Source: Thermoleophilia bacterium (GTDB lineage Bacteria; Actinomycetota; Thermoleophilia; BMS3ABIN01). From it: a DNA stretch of 47,756 nucleotides. Shown here in pieces: positions 16,429 through 24,320 of the stretch (within the stretch, counting starts at the first letter, position 1; every line of letters begins with the position of its first letter). The notes beneath the pieces are model-generated. The model worked only from the letters and a program-made list of their open reading frames with translations, made no database searches and was not told the DNA's origin. Location: positions 1 to 47,756 of the forward strand of contig JACWAM010000026.1 in assembly GCA_014874265.1 (NCBI GenBank), read 5' to 3'. The position numbers were made by a program, and so were the translations under genes.

Positions 16429-17282
16429 TGATAATTTTCCTCGATGAAAGCCGTAAGCGCTTCCCGCCACGGAGGCATCTGGTTCAAGCCGACTCGGTTG
16501 AGGTGGTCATTTTCCAGTACTGAATAAAATGGCCGCTTTACCGGTGAGGGAAAATCAGACACGCTACACGCTGAAAGCGGTGTCTTTAATTTCATCGTTT
16601 CAAAGATGACCAGCGCAAATTCGTACCAGGAGCAGCTGCCTTCGCAGGTCATATGATAAAGCCCAAATTCTTCCGTTTCTACAAGCGATAATGTATTACC
16701 GGCGATGGCACTCACCGGCGTTGGAGTCAAAACCTCATCATTAACGACTTTGACCTCCGGCCTCTCGGCAGCGGCTTTTACCATCGTAGTGATAAAGTTT
16801 CCGCCTTTGGCGCGGCAAGGAACACTACCATATATTCCGGAGACTCTGATAACAAAACTTCGTGAGCAATAATTGAGGGTGAAATATTCTCCCGCCAGCT
16901 TGGTGGCCGCATAAACATTAAGAGGGTTTGGCTTGTCGCCCTCAACGTAAGGCTGTTTCTTGACCCCGTCGAAGACATAATCCGTGCTAAAATGAGCAAC
17001 CTTGCAACCAAGCTCGCCCGCCGCCCACGCCAGGTTTAACGCGCCGAGTCCATTGACTTGAAAAGCCTTGTCCGCATTTTTCTCGCATTCGGGAACAACA
17101 TGATCGGCGGCAGTATTTACAATTAAATCCGGCTGCATTCGGCCAAGAACATTTAAAACATTTTGGCCGTCCGAGATCTCAATGTCATCATGCGTCAGCT
17201 CTAAAACCTCGTGCTGCCCGGAAAAGACACTACAAAGCTCGGACCCAAGCTGTCCGTTCGCACCGATTACTGCAATCTTCAT
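16425..17282 (-). CDS. rmlD: dTDP-4-dehydrorhamnose reductase
   Basis: 285 residues, the normal RmlD length. The Rossmann motif GANGQLG is at 7-13; the SDR pair Y124 and K128 (NVYAATKLAGE) and the DYVFDG loop identify the family. It reduces dTDP-4-keto-L-rhamnose to dTDP-L-rhamnose. A GAAGGGA ribosome binding site precedes the ATG. It is downstream of rmlC and an SDR gene and coupled by ATGA to the DUF1972 GT. rmlA and rmlB are not in this window. Confidence 0.92.
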   Translation of the reverse strand: MKIAVIGANGQLGSELCSVFSGQHEVLELTHDDIEISDGQNVLNVLGRMQPDLIVNTAADHVVPECEKNADKAFQVNGLGALNLAWAAGELGCKVAHFSTDYVFDGVKKQPYVEGDKPNPLNVYAATKLAGEYFTLNYCSRSFVIRVSGIYGSVPCRAKGGNFITTMVKAAAERPEVKVVNDEVLTPTPVSAIAGNTLSLVETEEFGLYHMTCEGSCSWYEFALVIFETMKLKTPLSACSVSDFPSPVKRPFYSVLENDHLNRVGLNQMPPWREALTAFIEENYQ

Positions 17283-17315
17283 GAAATCCCTTCTGCGCGC
17301 CAGGAGGCAGCAATA

Positions 17316-18272
17316 TCACAAGTCCAGCGTTTTGAAAACCTGAATGTTATAATAAATCGGGTTTGAGAAATCCTTGAATTGATCCAAATTTTGTACCAGT
17401 GTCTGCAGAATTGATTCGACTCCATGCTTTGGCTTGAAACTGAGAACTTTGATGGCCTTCTTCACGCTGACCTTGTAATTACGGTAATCCTGGATATGCT
17501 TGATCGAAAGCTTAATCTTCAAATCCAGTTCCTTTTCGATGGTATTTCGCACCAGATCGCCGACCTCACCAACCGTGTAATTGCCGGAAGCGATATTAAA
17601 AATACCCGATATTTCATCGCTGGCCTCAACTGCTCTGATATAAGCGTTAACCGCGTCTTCCATGCTCAGGATTGGCCGCCAGATCGACGGATTATTGACA
17701 ATTATTTCATTTGTCTCAAGCGCCGTCTTGAACATCGTGTTCACGATCAGGTCAAGCCTCATCCGGGGGCTATAGCCGCTAATTGTGCCCTGCCGAAAAC
17801 ATATGACGGAAAAACCATCATCCTGCATCCCCATGGCGGCCTGCTCCCCTTGCAGCTTGGAAATACCGTAGGGATAGTTTGACACAGTCGGATCGGTCTC
17901 ATCGTAAAGCTGATTAACGGTATAGCCGTATACAGAGCATGAGCCTGCATAAATGTAACGCCTGACCCCAGCCCGCTTCGCTATGTATCCCAGGTAAGCG
18001 GGCGCGGCGGCGTTTTGAACGAAGTTAACAGAGGGAGAGAATTCAGCCATCGGGTCATTAGAAAGACCCGCGAGAAATATTACCTGGTCGAAGCCTTTCA
18101 GGTCCGTTTCATCAAGGTCGAAAATGTCTTTTTTGAGTACATTAACTTCGGCGGGAAGATTATTGTTAAACCACAATAGATCGACAACGTCAACATTATA
18201 ATTGCGGTCAAGCAGTTTCGGCACCAGCGCCGATCCGATGTAGCCGGCGCCTCCAGCAATCATTATCTTCAT
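17316..18272 (-). CDS. NAD-dependent epimerase/dehydratase (extended SDR)
   Basis: 318 residues. GGAGYIGS (7-14) is the NAD(P)-binding loop, and Y135 with K139 (YPYGISKLQGE) form the catalytic pair. The substrate half has RQGTISGYSPRMRLDLIVN. It is an extended SDR of the nucleotide-sugar type and, from its position between rmlC and rmlD, may act on a dTDP- or UDP-sugar. It is not a typical RmlB (shorter, with different motifs). The ATG is preceded by a G-rich GGTGGGTGGG stretch. The exact substrate is unknown. Confidence 0.82.
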   Translation of the reverse strand: MKIMIAGGAGYIGSALVPKLLDRNYNVDVVDLLWFNNNLPAEVNVLKKDIFDLDETDLKGFDQVIFLAGLSNDPMAEFSPSVNFVQNAAAPAYLGYIAKRAGVRRYIYAGSCSVYGYTVNQLYDETDPTVSNYPYGISKLQGEQAAMGMQDDGFSVICFRQGTISGYSPRMRLDLIVNTMFKTALETNEIIVNNPSIWRPILSMEDAVNAYIRAVEASDEISGIFNIASGNYTVGEVGDLVRNTIEKELDLKIKLSIKHIQDYRNYKVSVKKAIKVLSFKPKHGVESILQTLVQNLDQFKDFSNPIYYNIQVFKTLDL

Positions 18273-18297
18273 CTTTTACCCACCCACCTGTTTGAGG

Positions 18298-18864
18298 TTA
18301 ATACTGAAAATTATTGGAATCCATAGTTGCCAGCCACTGCGCCAGCGTCTGGGCGCCACTGTCTTTATCCGACAGCACCGGATTATCCACCGGCCAATCT
18401 ATGCCAATTTCCGGATCATTCCATAAAATTCCGGATTCAGCCCCGCTGTTATAAAGGCCGGTGCATTTATATTGAATCTCAGTGAAATCAGATAAAACGC
18501 AAAATCCTCTGGCAAAACCGGCTGGCGCCCAAACCTGTTTCTTATTTTTTGCCGATGCCTCCAGGCCGAACCACTGGCCCAGCGTCGGCGATCCTTTTCG
18601 AATATCCACCGCCACCAGGAAAGCACTGCCGTATGTAACTCGCATAAGCTTGCCCATCGGCGGTTCCCACTGAAAATGAAGCCCCCGTAAAACATTTTTT
18701 GCTGAGCGAGAGTGGTTATCCTGAACAAATTCGGAAGGGATGCCCATTTTCGAAAACTGATCCTTGCGGTAAGTTTCCATAAAAAAACCGCGTTCGTCTT
18801 CGAAGACCTCGGGCACAACTACCGCTACTTCCCCTATATGTCTCGACTCCACGTTTAATTGCAC
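18298..18864 (-). CDS. rmlC: dTDP-4-dehydrorhamnose 3,5-epimerase
   Basis: 188 residues, a single cupin as expected for RmlC. H63 lies in the conserved RGLHFQ motif (catalytic base) with R60 nearby; the YNSGAESGILWNDPEIGI segment provides the tyrosine and the DP motif. The usual AHGF appears as ARGF (R119). It epimerises C3 and C5 of dTDP-4-keto-6-deoxyglucose. The start is GTG 18864 with GGGGAG six bases upstream. It appears to be the first gene of the rmlC-SDR-rmlD-GT run. Confidence 0.92.
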   Translation of the reverse strand: MQLNVESRHIGEVAVVVPEVFEDERGFFMETYRKDQFSKMGIPSEFVQDNHSRSAKNVLRGLHFQWEPPMGKLMRVTYGSAFLVAVDIRKGSPTLGQWFGLEASAKNKKQVWAPAGFARGFCVLSDFTEIQYKCTGLYNSGAESGILWNDPEIGIDWPVDNPVLSDKDSGAQTLAQWLATMDSNNFQY

Positions 18865-18915
18865 TTAAGGCTCCCCAGGTATTCTTTAGCAGAAAACTAC
18901 CGGCCGTAAATAACA

Positions 18916-18921
18916 ATTATA
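18916..18921 (-). promoter_or_regulatory. Perfect -10 hexamer upstream of rmlC
   Basis: TATAAT occurs on the minus strand at 18921-18916, about 50 bases before the rmlC GTG. The region where a -35 box should lie holds no good match to TTGACA, so the site is only a candidate promoter for the rmlC run. Confidence 0.35.
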
Positions 18922-18940
18922 AAGCAGATGACATAAAAAA

Positions 18941-20149
18941 TCAGTAACCTAATACGTTTAATGCTGTTTCAGCGATATGATCGCCAATCGCCAGCGACGA
19001 TGTGGCCGCCGGCGACGGCGCGTTGCAGACGTGAATTATACCTTTATCACATAGAATGTAGAAATCATCAAGAAGCACGCCGCTGCGGTCACAAGCCTGC
19101 GCCCGAACGCCGGCTCCCCCCGGCTGGAGATCGCCGTCGCCAATTTCAGGAATCAGCTTCCTGAGCTCCTCCACAAATGCTTTTTTGCTTAGTGAACGGT
19201 AAACCTCGCCGAGGCCGGTCTTCCAATACTTCCCGATGATCCGGTAAAATCCGGGCCAGGTGAAGGTCTCCTTGGTATCGACAAGGCTAAAAGCAGCGTC
19301 CTTTCCATACGCTTCGCGTTTAAAAGCCAGCACGGCGTTGGGCCCCGCCTCGACTTGGCCATCGATCATGCGCGTGAAGTGGACGCCCAGAAAGGGGAAT
19401 GCCGGATCGGGCACCGGATAGATAAGAGAATTTACCAGGCCCCTTTTTTCCTGCTTCACAACGTAATATTCACCACGAAAAGGAATAATCCGGAGCGGCA
19501 GGTCCGGCTGTGTCTTTCGAGCCAACCGGTCCGCCTGAAGTCCGGCGCAAGCAACCAGGACCTTCGCCAGATAAGTTTGTCCGCCGGTAATTACCTCGGT
19601 GGCATTTCCCTGACGGCGGATATTGCTCACCCCGCAGCCAAGCCTGACTTCTACACCGTTTTCCTGGATAATTTCTGCATATCTATTCGCCAGGGAAACA
19701 AAATCAATAATGCCTGTTTGGGGAACGTAGATTCCCTTTACCCCTTCAGCATGTGGCTCGTGTTCTCTTATCTCTGCCGGTGAGATCTTCTTTATGCCGC
19801 CGAGACCGTTGGCAATGCCACGGTTAAACAATTCATCCAGAGTCGCAAGCTGGTCACCTGATGTCGCAACGATGATCTTGCCACATATCTCATAGGGAAT
19901 GCTTTCTTCTTGACAAAAAGTGATTAATTGATTATATCCATTTACACAGTTCTGCGCCTTGGCGCTTCCCGGGCGGTAATATATGCCTGAATGAATAACG
20001 CCGCTGTTGTGTCCCGTTTGATGTTTGGCAATCTCCCCTTCCTTCTCCAGCACGATGATTTTCAGAGAAGATTTCTTTTTCACCAGTTTCAGGGCGCAGC
20101 CTAATCCGACTATTCCAGCGCCGATGATAACTACATCGTAATTATTCAT
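18941..20149 (-). CDS. lhgO: L-2-hydroxyglutarate dehydrogenase/oxidase family flavoprotein
   Basis: 402 residues. The FAD-binding GAGIVGLG is at 10-17, followed by the hallmark GHNSGVIHSGIYYRPGSAK and the late PGGAGVRAQA and NAPSPAATSSLAIG segments of LhgO proteins. The family oxidises L-2-hydroxyglutarate to 2-oxoglutarate. Its presence inside a surface-polymer locus is odd; it overlaps the upstream ligase/polymerase gene by 8 bases, so it is likely co-transcribed. It could recycle a by-product of an aminotransferase or oxidise a sugar-acid-like substrate. Confidence 0.88.
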   Translation of the reverse strand: MNNYDVVIIGAGIVGLGCALKLVKKKSSLKIIVLEKEGEIAKHQTGHNSGVIHSGIYYRPGSAKAQNCVNGYNQLITFCQEESIPYEICGKIIVATSGDQLATLDELFNRGIANGLGGIKKISPAEIREHEPHAEGVKGIYVPQTGIIDFVSLANRYAEIIQENGVEVRLGCGVSNIRRQGNATEVITGGQTYLAKVLVACAGLQADRLARKTQPDLPLRIIPFRGEYYVVKQEKRGLVNSLIYPVPDPAFPFLGVHFTRMIDGQVEAGPNAVLAFKREAYGKDAAFSLVDTKETFTWPGFYRIIGKYWKTGLGEVYRSLSKKAFVEELRKLIPEIGDGDLQPGGAGVRAQACDRSGVLLDDFYILCDKGIIHVCNAPSPAATSSLAIGDHIAETALNVLGY

Positions 20150-21500
20150 TAATTCTTTGTCTCTCTGCTTGCGCTCTAATTAATCCCGCGGTAGTCCAGA
20201 ATACGACCATGCATGGCCAGAGTACTATTGATTCGGTGACTAGGCCATCGATGAGTACGGCCATTAAACCAAAAAATGCTGTCAAAACAAAAATGGAATG
20301 ATCACTGTTTATTCTGATCATTTTCCAGGCTTGAGTGCTAAATAAAAATATAACCAATAAAAAAAGTATAAACCCAATCAATCCCTCTTCGACTAATGTT
20401 GATATGTATATATCGGAAATTGCAGCATTGCCGCCTCGTATGGCTTCTTTCTTTTGAACAAGAATTTTATATACATCAGCTGCCCCTTCCCACATTCCGA
20501 CGCCCATCATGGGGTGACTCTTTATTACCGTCAATGAATTAGCCCACATCGACCAACGAAGATCATAACTTTCCCGCTGACGTTGATTTGAAAAAGTATT
20601 GTATTTTAAATCCTGAAAACCAATGACACCCAAAGTTGTGATAATAAGAATGCATAATAATGTAAATATTGTAAAAGCCGCCTTGAGTTGTTTTGAAAAT
20701 TGCGGCCTGCGCCAAATATATAAAATGATTCCTAATATCAAAAGCAGTAAAGCTGTTACCCAGCTGCTCTTAGCAAATGTGACGAGTAGCGCGCTAGCTG
20801 TCACAGTCATAGCCAATCCCCAAAATAACCTGCGAATGAAAGAGGCAGCGCGAATAAAATAAAAAACCAAGAAAGGAATAATTTGAACAAGAATAATACC
20901 CAAGACAACCGGATGACCGATTGTGGAACTGCTCCGGTGATATCCGGCGCTCGCCAAATTTTCGGGCACTTTTATCGCGGTAATGCCGCCATAAAGAATG
21001 TTGTATCCCGCGACAAACTCCACGATTGCGTAACTTGCAATTATGACGCCAAGTATTGCCAGGCTAAAAAAGACTGCTCGTAGAGCAGCATTTTTCTGAG
21101 CTAATATAGCAATCCCGTAATAAAGCATGATGGTGTAACATGCAAAACCAACCAGCAGAGCAAGCTCGTCGCCATGAAGCCCGGCAAATAACCCCCTAAC
21201 GGTCACAAAAGCGACATATGCCAGCAAGAATGCATCGATAATGCCCAAACGAATCGATCGGCGCAGCCACCATGCGTAAAATCCAACCGGTGGCAAAGCA
21301 ATAATAAACAAAATCAAGGTTGCGCTGATACGAAAACCGTCGAAATGAAAACCGAGACTGGAAAATGTGTCGGGATAGAGTAAAGTTCCGGCCAACAACA
21401 AGATCACAGCACCCAGCGCCGGCTGGAAAAAAGAAATACCAGTTCTAGTTCGGATCAGGACGCCCGGCCGAGCATTTAGGCTTATTTTGCTTCCTACCAC
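20142..21500 (-). CDS. O-antigen ligase/polymerase family membrane protein, copy 2
   Basis: 452 residues with about 11-12 TM segments and a large loop around residues 295-360 (QRQRESYDLRWSMW, then MMGVGMWEGA). The motif YHRSSSTIGHPVVLG before a TM helix is shared with copy 3 at 38332 (YHRSSSTLGQPDVLG), so these two are close paralogues. It polymerises or ligates lipid-linked glycans at the outer face. The start is GTG 21500, without a clear ribosome binding site. A short coding-like remnant ends 17 bases upstream. Confidence 0.83.
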   Translation of the reverse strand: MVGSKISLNARPGVLIRTRTGISFFQPALGAVILLLAGTLLYPDTFSSLGFHFDGFRISATLILFIIALPPVGFYAWWLRRSIRLGIIDAFLLAYVAFVTVRGLFAGLHGDELALLVGFACYTIMLYYGIAILAQKNAALRAVFFSLAILGVIIASYAIVEFVAGYNILYGGITAIKVPENLASAGYHRSSSTIGHPVVLGIILVQIIPFLVFYFIRAASFIRRLFWGLAMTVTASALLVTFAKSSWVTALLLLILGIILYIWRRPQFSKQLKAAFTIFTLLCILIITTLGVIGFQDLKYNTFSNQRQRESYDLRWSMWANSLTVIKSHPMMGVGMWEGAADVYKILVQKKEAIRGGNAAISDIYISTLVEEGLIGFILFLLVIFLFSTQAWKMIRINSDHSIFVLTAFFGLMAVLIDGLVTESIVLWPCMVVFWTTAGLIRAQAERQRINE

Positions 21501-21516
21501 TAATTTGCTAATTTGA

Positions 21517-21690
21517 CTAGTTTATTTCATACCACAATGTCGCTGTTTGCGAGGCTGCCAGCTCTAACAGATCTGCTCGATTGACTCTTTCACGCGGAGC
21601 CTCCCGAAGTTGTACTTCTCCACCCGTCCAGCCACGCTCATGAAAGAGAATCCCAAAACGGAGATTCCCAGCTATTAATTTACCATGATT
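21517..21690 (-). pseudogene. Coding-like remnant, 3' end of a lost gene (tentative)
   Basis: The minus strand is open for 57 codons to a TAG at 21517-21519, with no ATG, GTG or TTG start in frame. The conceptual product includes FGILFHERGWTGGEVQL and NRADLLELAASQTATLW, which look protein-like rather than random. It ends 17 bases before the copy-2 ligase/polymerase start. It may be the tail of a deleted gene. No family is recognised. Confidence 0.3.
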
Positions 21691-21855
21691 TTAACTACTA
21701 TGATATTATTCTTAAGTTAGTAACAACTATAGCTTGTTTTTCATTTTCTGCAATACTTATGATCAGGATTTAAAGCCGGCGATATCTGATTTCAAGCTAT
21801 GACTTCAGCCGGGTCATAGTTGCCAGGAAAATCCAGTGATTGTAAGTGAAGCTAA
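21691..21855. other. Upstream region of the B2-like gene, with a hairpin
   Basis: This part of the 355-base gap holds no gene. CTATGAC (21797-21803) and GTCATAG (21813-21819) form a perfect 7-bp inverted repeat with a 9-base loop, extendable with a G-U and an A-U pair. It lies 37 bases before the B2-like start and could be an operator or leader hairpin. Upstream DNA (21684-21770) is AT-rich and may carry promoters for both directions. GAGAATCCC and GAGATTCCC occur as near direct repeats around 21645-21670. Confidence 0.4.
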
Positions 21856-22347
21856 GTGAAACTGCTTAAAATAATTAACAGGCTAAAGTACCCGCGCGAC
21901 CTCTGGCTGTTTCTGCAAATTCTCCTGACGCTGATGCTGCTACCCCGAGAGATAGGTAAACGGTCTTTGCCCGACCTGCTTTCCCGGATTGATCCAGGCG
22001 CCGTTCAGGGCCCGAGAGATACGTTGAGGCTGGAAAAGACCGTCCGGTTTATTGAATCGCTGCTCAAATACAGTTTTTTTCGCCGCTACGGTTACTGCCT
22101 GCTTCGCTCCTTGGTCCTGTTTAAATTCCTTCGACGTCAGGGGTGGCCGGTAACGATCCATTTTGGTGTCCGGAGGGGGAGGGCCGGGGACGAAACCGCT
22201 CCCGCTCCGGCCATGCCCGTCCGGGCAACTCCGGCCGCGCATATCGGCATTACCGGCCACAGCTGGCTCATGTTGAATGGAAAACCATTTCTGGAAGCAG
22301 AACATCAAGAAGGGGCTTACACGGAAACCTACTCATACCCGCATTGA
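21856..22347 (+). CDS. Lasso-peptide B2-like transglutaminase-fold protein
   Basis: 163 residues from GTG 21856, the usual size for stand-alone lasso B2 leader peptidases. C81 lies in YGYCLLRSLVLFKFLRRQG, matching the family C-L-x-R-S/A block, and H135 lies in GHSWLMLNGKPFLE, the second catalytic block. The third residue, usually Asp just before G-x-P, appears as N141, so activity may be altered. About 20 residues between the blocks are an alanine/proline-rich insert. B2 proteins cleave leader peptides presented by a PqqD-like partner; the PqqD-like gene here is 20 kb away. The stop overlaps the next start as TTGA. Confidence 0.78.
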   Translation: MKLLKIINRLKYPRDLWLFLQILLTLMLLPREIGKRSLPDLLSRIDPGAVQGPRDTLRLEKTVRFIESLLKYSFFRRYGYCLLRSLVLFKFLRRQGWPVTIHFGVRRGRAGDETAPAPAMPVRATPAAHIGITGHSWLMLNGKPFLEAEHQEGAYTETYSYPH

Positions 22348-24242
22348 AGTTAAAGCTTCACCAACCTGGCCTTTTTGCCGTTTACGTTCTGGTTGCACTG
22401 GCCGGTTTTGCCGCTGGCGGCGTTTTCGGGCCCGCGATCAGAGAAAGCCGGCTGTCGCTCGCTGGCATTTTCTTTCCCGGACTTGCGGGCGCTATCCTGT
22501 TAATCTGCGCCTGGCTCGCCGTTTCAGCTCTGGCAGCGCGCGGTAGCGGCACCGCCACCGCCATAAGTCATCGGACCAGCCGTCTGGGCGTCCGGTTTGC
22601 CGCTTCCATGCTGCCCCTGATCTCTTATCTTCCCTACCTGGCGCACCGCTCGGGCTTAAGCGGAAACATCGCCGAACTGCCGCCGCTGGGCTCCCGGTAT
22701 TCGGCAATTATGCTTCTGGTCTGGTCGCTGATAATGCTGTCGGTTCTCCTCTGGCTGGCGCTTCGCGGTAAAATCTCGCGCACCGTTCGCTTGCTTGCCG
22801 GCCGGCCGGCGGTAACCCTGTCCCTGATGATCGCCACCTGGCTGGCCGTCTTCTTCCCGCTGGACGTGCTGAAAATCCATTACATGCAGGTTACTACCTT
22901 AAACAGCGCCGTCTTCCGCGAAGCAATGACGCACGTCCTGGACGGTCGCGGCTTTATGTACAGTCATCTGGAGCAGGCGACAGGATCAACAATTTACGGC
23001 GTCCACATCAATGTTATTTATTTGCTAATAACGCCACTCTTCCGGATTTTCCCCGATTACCGGTGGATGCTGTTTATCTCCGATGCCGCCCTGGCTCTCG
23101 CCGCCTGGCCCCTCTACAAGCTGTCGCGGCGGCATTTTACACCAAGCCTGAGCCTGATGTTCTCGGCAATGTATCTCCTCCTCCCTATCATCGCCGCGCA
23201 GCCGGGCCGGTCGGACATTTCCGAAATACGTTTCATGCCCCTGTTTTTCTTTACCGCCCTGTACATGCTTGAGACCAAGCGCTTTTTGTGGTTCCTGGCG
23301 GCGGCGGCGCTCCTTTTAAGCATCCGGGAGGATATGGGCATCTTCGTTGCTTTTTTTGGCATTTACGCTCTGATGCGCCGCTATCCGTTAAAGTGGATTC
23401 TGGCGCCTCTGGCCGCAGGATCGCTTTGGTTTATCGCCAGCGTCGATTACGTGCTCCCTCATTTGAGCACGACTGGAACTACCGTCAGGTCAACAATACG
23501 CTATGGAGACCTGGGCTCCACCGGTAGTGGCATTGTCAAAACGCTCCTCTTCAAGCCTTGGGTGGCCGTCCGCGTAATTTTTTCCGACGCTTCTCATATT
23601 GGCGCCACATATGGCCTGCTAATTGGGTTTGGCGCCTTGATCCCGCTGCTGTCAGGAACGGTCATTTTTGCCATTCCGGCTGTAGCAGAGGTGCTGTTAC
23701 AGCAAAGAACCGATCTGGTTAACTTTATGGCTGTACCCTCCGCGGCCGCATTAATGGTTGCGTTAATCTATGGCCTGGCGCGGCTGGATCGCGTCGCCGT
23801 CAGACGCTGGAGCGCCGGCAAAGGCAAGGTCGCCGCAGTCGTGGGCGCCGCGGTGTTTTTCATTGGCCTGGCGCCATTTCATACCTGGTTTAATCCGGGA
23901 ATTTACCGCTCGCGTTATAACTACGACGCTGCCGTTGCCGCTTTTGACAGGGTTCCGGCAAACGCGAGCGTGCTGCTCCCGGAATTTATGCTGATCGATA
24001 GCACCCCTGCTCAAACAGTGAGTGGATATCATCAAATCGAATATCAGCAGGACGTTGACGGCCGCGCCATTGTTAACGAGGATTACATTATCCTCGACGA
24101 GCGAATCCCATCACTAATGGGGGACACGCGTTACTACCAGGGTTTGCTGAAAGTTGCCGGCTACTTGCGGAATTCACCCGATTACCACAAGGTCTTTGAG
24201 CGGGATGACATCGCGCTTTATACGAGGAATGGTCAAAAATAA
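22344..24242 (+). CDS. DUF2079 integral membrane protein
   Basis: 632 residues with about 12 TM helices. NVIYLLITPLFRIFPDYRW, WPLYKLSRRHF and SIREDMGIFVAFFGIYAL match the DUF2079 family, which has a GT-C-like layout. The last ~110 residues form a soluble extracytoplasmic tail (LLPEFMLIDSTPAQTV). The start TTG at 22344 shares bases with the B2-like stop (TTGA), implying translational coupling. The reading stays open further upstream, but only over the B2-like gene in another frame. The function of DUF2079 is not established; transfer of a polyprenyl-phosphate-linked sugar is plausible. Confidence 0.83.
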   Translation: MKLKLHQPGLFAVYVLVALAGFAAGGVFGPAIRESRLSLAGIFFPGLAGAILLICAWLAVSALAARGSGTATAISHRTSRLGVRFAASMLPLISYLPYLAHRSGLSGNIAELPPLGSRYSAIMLLVWSLIMLSVLLWLALRGKISRTVRLLAGRPAVTLSLMIATWLAVFFPLDVLKIHYMQVTTLNSAVFREAMTHVLDGRGFMYSHLEQATGSTIYGVHINVIYLLITPLFRIFPDYRWMLFISDAALALAAWPLYKLSRRHFTPSLSLMFSAMYLLLPIIAAQPGRSDISEIRFMPLFFFTALYMLETKRFLWFLAAAALLLSIREDMGIFVAFFGIYALMRRYPLKWILAPLAAGSLWFIASVDYVLPHLSTTGTTVRSTIRYGDLGSTGSGIVKTLLFKPWVAVRVIFSDASHIGATYGLLIGFGALIPLLSGTVIFAIPAVAEVLLQQRTDLVNFMAVPSAAALMVALIYGLARLDRVAVRRWSAGKGKVAAVVGAAVFFIGLAPFHTWFNPGIYRSRYNYDAAVAAFDRVPANASVLLPEFMLIDSTPAQTVSGYHQIEYQQDVDGRAIVNEDYIILDERIPSLMGDTRYYQGLLKVAGYLRNSPDYHKVFERDDIALYTRNGQK

Positions 24243-24320
24243 ATTTAGGCCGATCCACGGGGATAATTCATGGATTGGTTTCCCGGCAAAGCGAAGGATC
24301 TAATTTTTAAAAATTTGATA

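Noticed and set aside
21762-21830. A second GEMM-like riboswitch before the B2-like gene
   Set aside because: AAAGCC and GTTGCC pieces are present, but the GCAAACC block, GNRA-loop P2 and P3 spacing are absent.
22143-22343. Upstream extension of the DUF2079 protein
   Set aside because: It lies over the B2-like gene in another frame and is Arg/Gly/Pro-rich; the TTGA overlap start at 22344 fits.
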